Below are positions 59,968 through 64,000 of a stretch of DNA of 64,000 nucleotides, piece after piece. How positions within the stretch are numbered: position 1 is the stretch's first letter; each line of letters starts with the position of its first letter. The position numbers and the translations under genes are program-made. The notes under the pieces are model-generated. The model saw only the letters and a list, made by a program, of their open reading frames with translations. It searched no databases and had not been told where the DNA came from. This DNA comes from Cytobacillus sp. S13-E01 (GTDB lineage Bacteria > Bacillota > Bacilli > Bacillales > Bacillaceae_L), in assembly GCF_029193815.1 (NCBI RefSeq), contig NZ_JARFVC010000009.1, positions 1-64,000 on the forward strand, given 5' to 3'.

Positions 59968-60011
59968 AATTTAAAAAATAGATAATAAACTCTACCCTAA
60001 ATTGTATTGTT

Positions 60012-60020
60012 TGATATAAT
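60012..60020 (+). promoter_or_regulatory. Possible extended -10 promoter of the vWA gene
   Basis: TGATATAAT combines a TG motif with a perfect TATAAT about 50 bases before the start codon; no clear -35 is visible. Confidence 0.4.
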
Positions 60021-60069
60021 AAAAATAGAATAGGACTTTTGTATGTATCTTAATGGAGGTTGGCGGCTA

Positions 60070-61776
60070 ATGCTTAGTAATCGTTCTACTTATATAAAAT
60101 TAATTGTTGCTTTACTGTTAGTTGTTACACCGCTACTTCATTCATTTAAGGTACTTGCAATGACTAATGTTAATTCTTCACAACCGTCGTTAGATGCCAT
60201 AATTCGACCTGAAAAGCCAATTATAGAAATGAACGAGAATGGGATTACAGAAGGTAACATCCTTATCGATTTAATTCCGAGCGGGGTTGCCGAAAAAAAA
60301 ATTTCTCGCAATCCTATTGATGTTGTTTTCGTTTTTGATAAATCGGGGTCAATGAGTGATTTTGTCAAAGACGGTACCAAGCTACAATATGCGAAAGATG
60401 CTGTTGAGATAGCAACAAATATATTTAAAGAAAATGGAAAAAAAGGGCGTGACCGTGACCGGTTTGCACTTGTACCATTCGATACTGATATAAATATAAT
60501 CAATTCTATTGATACACTTAAAAATAACCCAACCTTAGTTAGTAATATGGTGGACAAGTTGTCTGCTCAAGGTGGAACAAATTATACACAGGCACTACAG
60601 AAAGCACGAGAGATTTTGGTAGAGGATTCAAACAACAACAATGGTAATCCTCAGGAAGAACGAGATAAATTTATTATATTCTTAACGGATGGGATTCCGA
60701 CGAATTCTCAAAAAGAAATGTGGGTAAATGGTCATTACCGTGAGATAACTTATCTCGGTGGTATATTCGATTTATTATTTGGACAAAGAATTACTTTACC
60801 TGGACAATATAAAAACGTCTATTATGATGCTAATCCAGGCAGAAACTATGCGTATTTTGAACATTCAAGTAAAATATTTCGTTATGAAAACCGATTTGAT
60901 ATTAGTATAAATGACTCTATAAGGAGCCAAGCCAGAGAAGAAGCGGCTAAATTAGCAGGAGAAGATATTACACTTTATTCAATTGGTTTTGGTAATGAAA
61001 ATGACTTAGATATGTCTTTTCTTACAGAGCTTTCTTCAATTTCAAACGGAAAAGCTGTACAAGCTAATGTCGATACCATTTCTGAATATTTCCGAAAAAT
61101 ATCAACGAATCTTTCTTCAGAATACCCATCCTTCAATGAAGGATTTGTCCGCTTTGTCCCACCTGATAATGTAATCATTGAAGAAGGTCATTCTATTAAA
61201 AAAATTGGCAATGAAGTCATTATGGATTTAGAGGATATACCGTTTGATCCTAACCCACCACAGTTAAATGATCAGCGGTTACGTTACACATTACCTGTGA
61301 AATTACTAAGTGAAGGAATATATAGTTTCAGCTTTGATATAGTATACAATGGTGGGGCAGTTGTTGTTAAAAAATCTGCCGTCATAGAAGTAAAGAAATC
61401 TAAGATTCCTTTAAGTAAGATCGCATTTGAGCCTAATACTAAAACGATGTTTATCGGAGAAAAAATTAGATTAGATAATTTACTTATTTTTTCTCCATAT
61501 AATGCAACAAATAAAAAGATAGAATCCCTAACACCGCTGAATTCTAAATATGTTTCATTAGAAAAAGTAGACAATGAATGGTGGATAGTAGCGGAAAAAA
61601 GTGGTACTGAAACCATAACTGTTAATGCTGAAGAAAAAGATGAAAAGAATCAAGCTATCTCTGCCTCGTTGCTGATATTTGTAAAGGAAATAGATGATCA
61701 ACCAGGTGAAGGTGGAGGCCAGAGTGACCCTGATATACCAAATGAGCCAGGCGAGGGGTTAGATTATCGCTGGTAG
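60070..61776 (+). CDS. Secreted von Willebrand factor A-domain protein
   Basis: 568 residues from ATG 60070 (GGAGG ten bases upstream). Signal peptide about 1-30 (LIVALLLVVTPLLHSFKVLA). The vWA domain (about 83-330) has a complete MIDAS: DKSGS at 90-94, the threonine in GGTNYTQAL near 170 and the aspartate in LTDGIP near 204. An immunoglobulin-like segment follows and then a bacterial Ig-like (group 2 type) domain (EPNTKTMFIGEKIRLDNL near 458). The C-terminus is Gly/Pro/Glu-rich and ends without LPXTG or membrane anchor, so secretion or partner-mediated retention is likely. Next to PilX-like genes, it may be a surface adhesin; this is inference. Confidence 0.85.
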   Translation: MLSNRSTYIKLIVALLLVVTPLLHSFKVLAMTNVNSSQPSLDAIIRPEKPIIEMNENGITEGNILIDLIPSGVAEKKISRNPIDVVFVFDKSGSMSDFVKDGTKLQYAKDAVEIATNIFKENGKKGRDRDRFALVPFDTDINIINSIDTLKNNPTLVSNMVDKLSAQGGTNYTQALQKAREILVEDSNNNNGNPQEERDKFIIFLTDGIPTNSQKEMWVNGHYREITYLGGIFDLLFGQRITLPGQYKNVYYDANPGRNYAYFEHSSKIFRYENRFDISINDSIRSQAREEAAKLAGEDITLYSIGFGNENDLDMSFLTELSSISNGKAVQANVDTISEYFRKISTNLSSEYPSFNEGFVRFVPPDNVIIEEGHSIKKIGNEVIMDLEDIPFDPNPPQLNDQRLRYTLPVKLLSEGIYSFSFDIVYNGGAVVVKKSAVIEVKKSKIPLSKIAFEPNTKTMFIGEKIRLDNLLIFSPYNATNKKIESLTPLNSKYVSLEKVDNEWWIVAEKSGTETITVNAEEKDEKNQAISASLLIFVKEIDDQPGEGGGQSDPDIPNEPGEGLDYRW

Positions 61777-61802
61777 TTAATAGAATGAAATTTGACTACA
61801 AT

Positions 61803-61836
61803 AAAAGCCAAATCCAAAAGTGGATTTGGCTTTTAT
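61803..61836. terminator. Bidirectional terminator between convergent genes
   Basis: AAAAGCCAAATCCA and TGGATTTGGCTTTT pair around AAAG; flanking A and T tracts allow termination from both sides. Confidence 0.85.
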
Positions 61837-63599
61837 TGTATCATCATATCGTCTAATATTAGCTGCAATCTATCTACTCTGGGTAAAGCATCAAGTTGAT
61901 CAATAATTACGGATCGATCATAATCGATTATAAATCTTGAATATTGACTTTTTTGTGCCGCAGATGAAATAATATTTGGTGCTAGATTATAGCTTTTTTG
62001 AATCGAATTTTGTCTAATTGCATTAATAGTAAGGCTTTCTTTAGCGAATAACCCTCCTTTTATATTAAATAGTGAACCTACTCCATACAAAGTCGCAGAG
62101 GAATCTGTATAAAAGTATGCTTCTAGTGGTGTATTTGCAGGATTAGTATAATCTCTAAATTCATTTATTCTAGTAATAATCATGTCTTGTTGTGCAAGTA
62201 GAACAAGCTGTTTGTTATTTAGACCACTTATTTTCGTATTATATACTTCTGCTTTACCTAGTGTATAAATAGTAGAAGCAAATTGTACCTCATCATCTTC
62301 CTGTAATTCTTCTTTACCATCTGGAGTTAAATTGTCTCCTCTAATAATTAAATCACCAGTAACTAAAATATTTCCATTTATCTCGATTGTGGACTGTAAT
62401 GAACTGTCTATTACTAAATCACCATGAACGACTAGCCAAGCATCCTCTATGTCAAGGTTATTAGTAACAAATAATGGAGCATTCTCAACATGATTAGGGC
62501 TTCTTATTTCAAAATCGTTTTCAGCTTCATCTAAAGATATATCTGCATATACTACTGTGGTATATTTTGGTTGAATGGCACTGTTAATATCTAGATAGTT
62601 TTCATCCTTTTCAATTAAGTATAGTGGCGAATCGCAATTGTTCGTTCCACTAATAGAGTCTTCGTTCGAATTTATGATAATTTCACGACATGGCTCTAGT
62701 AGAGATTTTATCGCGAAATTGATACTATTTTCATCGTTAAAATTATCTTCAGTAGTGGGTGTGCCACTATAGCCTTGGAGCTGGTTTATTTTTTGAGCAA
62801 AGGTTTTTTTGAAATTGACATCAACATATTCGCTTGTCGCCCTCTTAATAATTGGCACACCATTTTCGGAAGAAATATTTGATTTAAAAAAATAATTTGA
62901 TAGGCTCGGATCACTTAACAACTCATTCCCATTAATAGTCCCTCGTACACTTAGTTCCCCTTGAAGTGAAGGATAAACACTTGGTGCTTGGTTTTCAATT
63001 TGGCCGTTTCTTTGTGAGACTTCATCGTTGAAATATACAGTATTAGAGATATTGAAGGTATTGCCATACATATTTCCAATAATCTTTGAACCACCATTTA
63101 AATTAACTATCCCTTCAGGACTAGAACCGGCTGCATATTGGAGAAAACTAGGTGTTGGTGATAGAAATAATCTTCGGCTTGCTGTTCGAGTTCTTCCATC
63201 AGCATTCGTCGCGGTAACAGCAATGTTATATACCCTTGTAAAGTGTTCTAAAGGATTAATATCATATTCATTAGACAGGTTTGTGATTTTAAGTGAGGGA
63301 TTGTATTGCGATTGAAGATCTTCAATAAATGTAGCTAACTGTGCTTTGTACCTAGTATCTTTAAGCATGGCTTCATTTAATTTGAACGAAGGTTGACTAA
63401 TCTCATAATGAAATTTGGCAATTACTTCTTCCATGATCTTAACTGCTTCATATGTTGTTGCGATATCTTCTTTTCTGATTTCCGTTCTCTTTGCACCACC
63501 AATTGTTGCTGCGACAATTGTGAGTCCTAGTGTCATAAAAATGAGGCTGACCAGTAACACTAGGATTAAGCTAGAGCCTTTTTCATTCCTGGTAATCAT
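61833..63599 (-). CDS. PilX-like pilus-assembly associated protein
   Basis: 588 residues. N-terminus NEKGSSLILVLLVSLIFMTL with one membrane segment (residues 8-32) matches the PilX N-terminal domain found in type IV pilus minor components. The body (about 130-500) is rich in short beta segments, NG/SG turns and terms such as GDLVIDSSLQ...INGNILVTGDLIIRGD, resembling beta-helix polymer-forming proteins. The ending is rich in polar and acidic residues. Reverse-strand GGAGG precedes its ATG. Exported, surface or pilus-tip location inferred; exact role unknown. Confidence 0.75.
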   Translation of the reverse strand: MITRNEKGSSLILVLLVSLIFMTLGLTIVAATIGGAKRTEIRKEDIATTYEAVKIMEEVIAKFHYEISQPSFKLNEAMLKDTRYKAQLATFIEDLQSQYNPSLKITNLSNEYDINPLEHFTRVYNIAVTATNADGRTRTASRRLFLSPTPSFLQYAAGSSPEGIVNLNGGSKIIGNMYGNTFNISNTVYFNDEVSQRNGQIENQAPSVYPSLQGELSVRGTINGNELLSDPSLSNYFFKSNISSENGVPIIKRATSEYVDVNFKKTFAQKINQLQGYSGTPTTEDNFNDENSINFAIKSLLEPCREIIINSNEDSISGTNNCDSPLYLIEKDENYLDINSAIQPKYTTVVYADISLDEAENDFEIRSPNHVENAPLFVTNNLDIEDAWLVVHGDLVIDSSLQSTIEINGNILVTGDLIIRGDNLTPDGKEELQEDDEVQFASTIYTLGKAEVYNTKISGLNNKQLVLLAQQDMIITRINEFRDYTNPANTPLEAYFYTDSSATLYGVGSLFNIKGGLFAKESLTINAIRQNSIQKSYNLAPNIISSAAQKSQYSRFIIDYDRSVIIDQLDALPRVDRLQLILDDMMIQ

Positions 63600-63613
63600 T
63601 AACTTTCCTCCTA

Positions 63614-64000
63614 TTAAAACCCAAATTGACTCTCTAATTGTAGTGGCTCAACATACAATGGACTACCCTCTTTATATCGAGAATGACCAACCTGTAAATT
63701 CATATTTATAATCGCACTTTTAAACATTGGAGTTTCACTCAGATCTTGCTGATAGACTTCTTCTATTCCTAGAATTTCTATTTTTGAGTTAGTAAAGGTT
63801 GAATTAGGAGATGAAAGGGTAGAACTTTCTGTTAATGTTTCATTTTCTTTAGATTTATTAATTTCGATTACTTCTCTCACAACTGTATCATTAATAATAA
63901 ATCTAATAATTACAGTAGTTTCTTTTTCAGACTCACCCACTAATTCCTTAGCATCGTTATTTACATTTATCTGTTTACTATCAATGAGCTCAATACAGTT
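63614..64000 (-). CDS. C-terminal part of a further gene running out of the window
   Basis: The frame is open from its stop at 63614 to the window edge (128 residues visible: ...CIELIDSKQINVNNDAKELV, GESEKETTVIIRFIINDTVV, ...). A GTG at 63940 is in-frame but has no ribosome binding site, and the frame continues upstream, so the true start lies beyond 64000. It is 14 bases upstream of the PilX-like gene, hence the same operon. Its type is compatible with a pseudopilin body domain, but no motif proves it. Confidence 0.6.
   Translation of the reverse strand, partial: NCIELIDSKQINVNNDAKELVGESEKETTVIIRFIINDTVVREVIEINKSKENETLTESSTLSSPNSTFTNSKIEILGIEEVYQQDLSETPMFKSAIINMNLQVGHSRYKEGSPLYVEPLQLESQFGF

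Overview
The window is a contiguous chromosomal segment of a low-GC, endospore-forming Firmicute of the family Bacillaceae. Gene content and order follow the Bacillus subtilis lcfA-to-folC region closely: fatty-acid degradation and ETF genes, trxA, uvrC, lysC, sdhCAB, gerE, racE, gerM, ilv-leu, tig, clpX, lonB, lonA, engB, hemAXCDBL, spoVID, ysxE, valS, folC. Sporulation genes (gerE, gerM, spoVID, ysxE, lonB) and strong AAGGAGG-type ribosome binding sites support this. I cannot assign a genus from the sequence alone.

Layout. 1-2.3 kb: an IS110-family element cut by the left edge, with a structured non-coding 3' flank. 2.3-7.5 kb: lcfA, then fadR-fadB-etfB-etfA with a near-perfect FadR box. 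7.8-10.1 kb: trxA and uvrC. 10.1-12 kb: lysine riboswitch and aspartokinase lysC. 12.2-16.4 kb: yslB (reverse) and the sdhCAB operon. 16.6-21 kb: gerE, a MarR regulator, racE, gerM, rdgB, ysnB. 21-21.7 kb: a strong promoter, three 155-bp tandem units that each begin with the 5' end of a tRNA gene, then intact tRNA-Arg(TCT). 22-32 kb: ilvE, a leucine T-box, ilvBHC-leuABCD. 32-41.6 kb: a TPR protein, tig, clpX, lonB, lonA, engB. 41.8-42.6 kb: a 51-bp minisatellite of 16.5 units. 42.8-50.3 kb: a small membrane protein and the haem pathway hemAXCDBL. 50.6-53.5 kb: spoVID, ysxE and a small reverse-strand membrane protein. 53.6-58 kb: valine T-box, valS, folC. 58-64 kb: a membrane GAF-GGDEF protein, a secreted von Willebrand A protein, and (reverse strand) a PilX-like pilus-associated protein followed by the end of a further gene that leaves the window.

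Regulation is largely by RNA: two T-boxes (Leu CTC specifier, Val GTC specifier), a lysine riboswitch and many intrinsic terminators. A second layer is an interspersed repeat family (at least 11 full, deleted or truncated copies) whose core opens with TCTAGCTCC.GGCGCC and closes with GGGCGCC.TGCGCTTTTCTTA and folds back on itself. Copies sit inside otherwise tightly organised units: between the lysine riboswitch and lysC, between leuA and leuB, between leuB and leuC, and between hemB and hemL.

The least ordinary parts are the tRNA-Arg 5'-half tandem array, the 51-bp minisatellite next to a damaged copy of the interspersed repeat, the repeats inside regulated operons, the possible guide RNA of the IS110 element and a related orphan block near 12.1 kb, and the vWA/PilX-like surface locus at the right edge.
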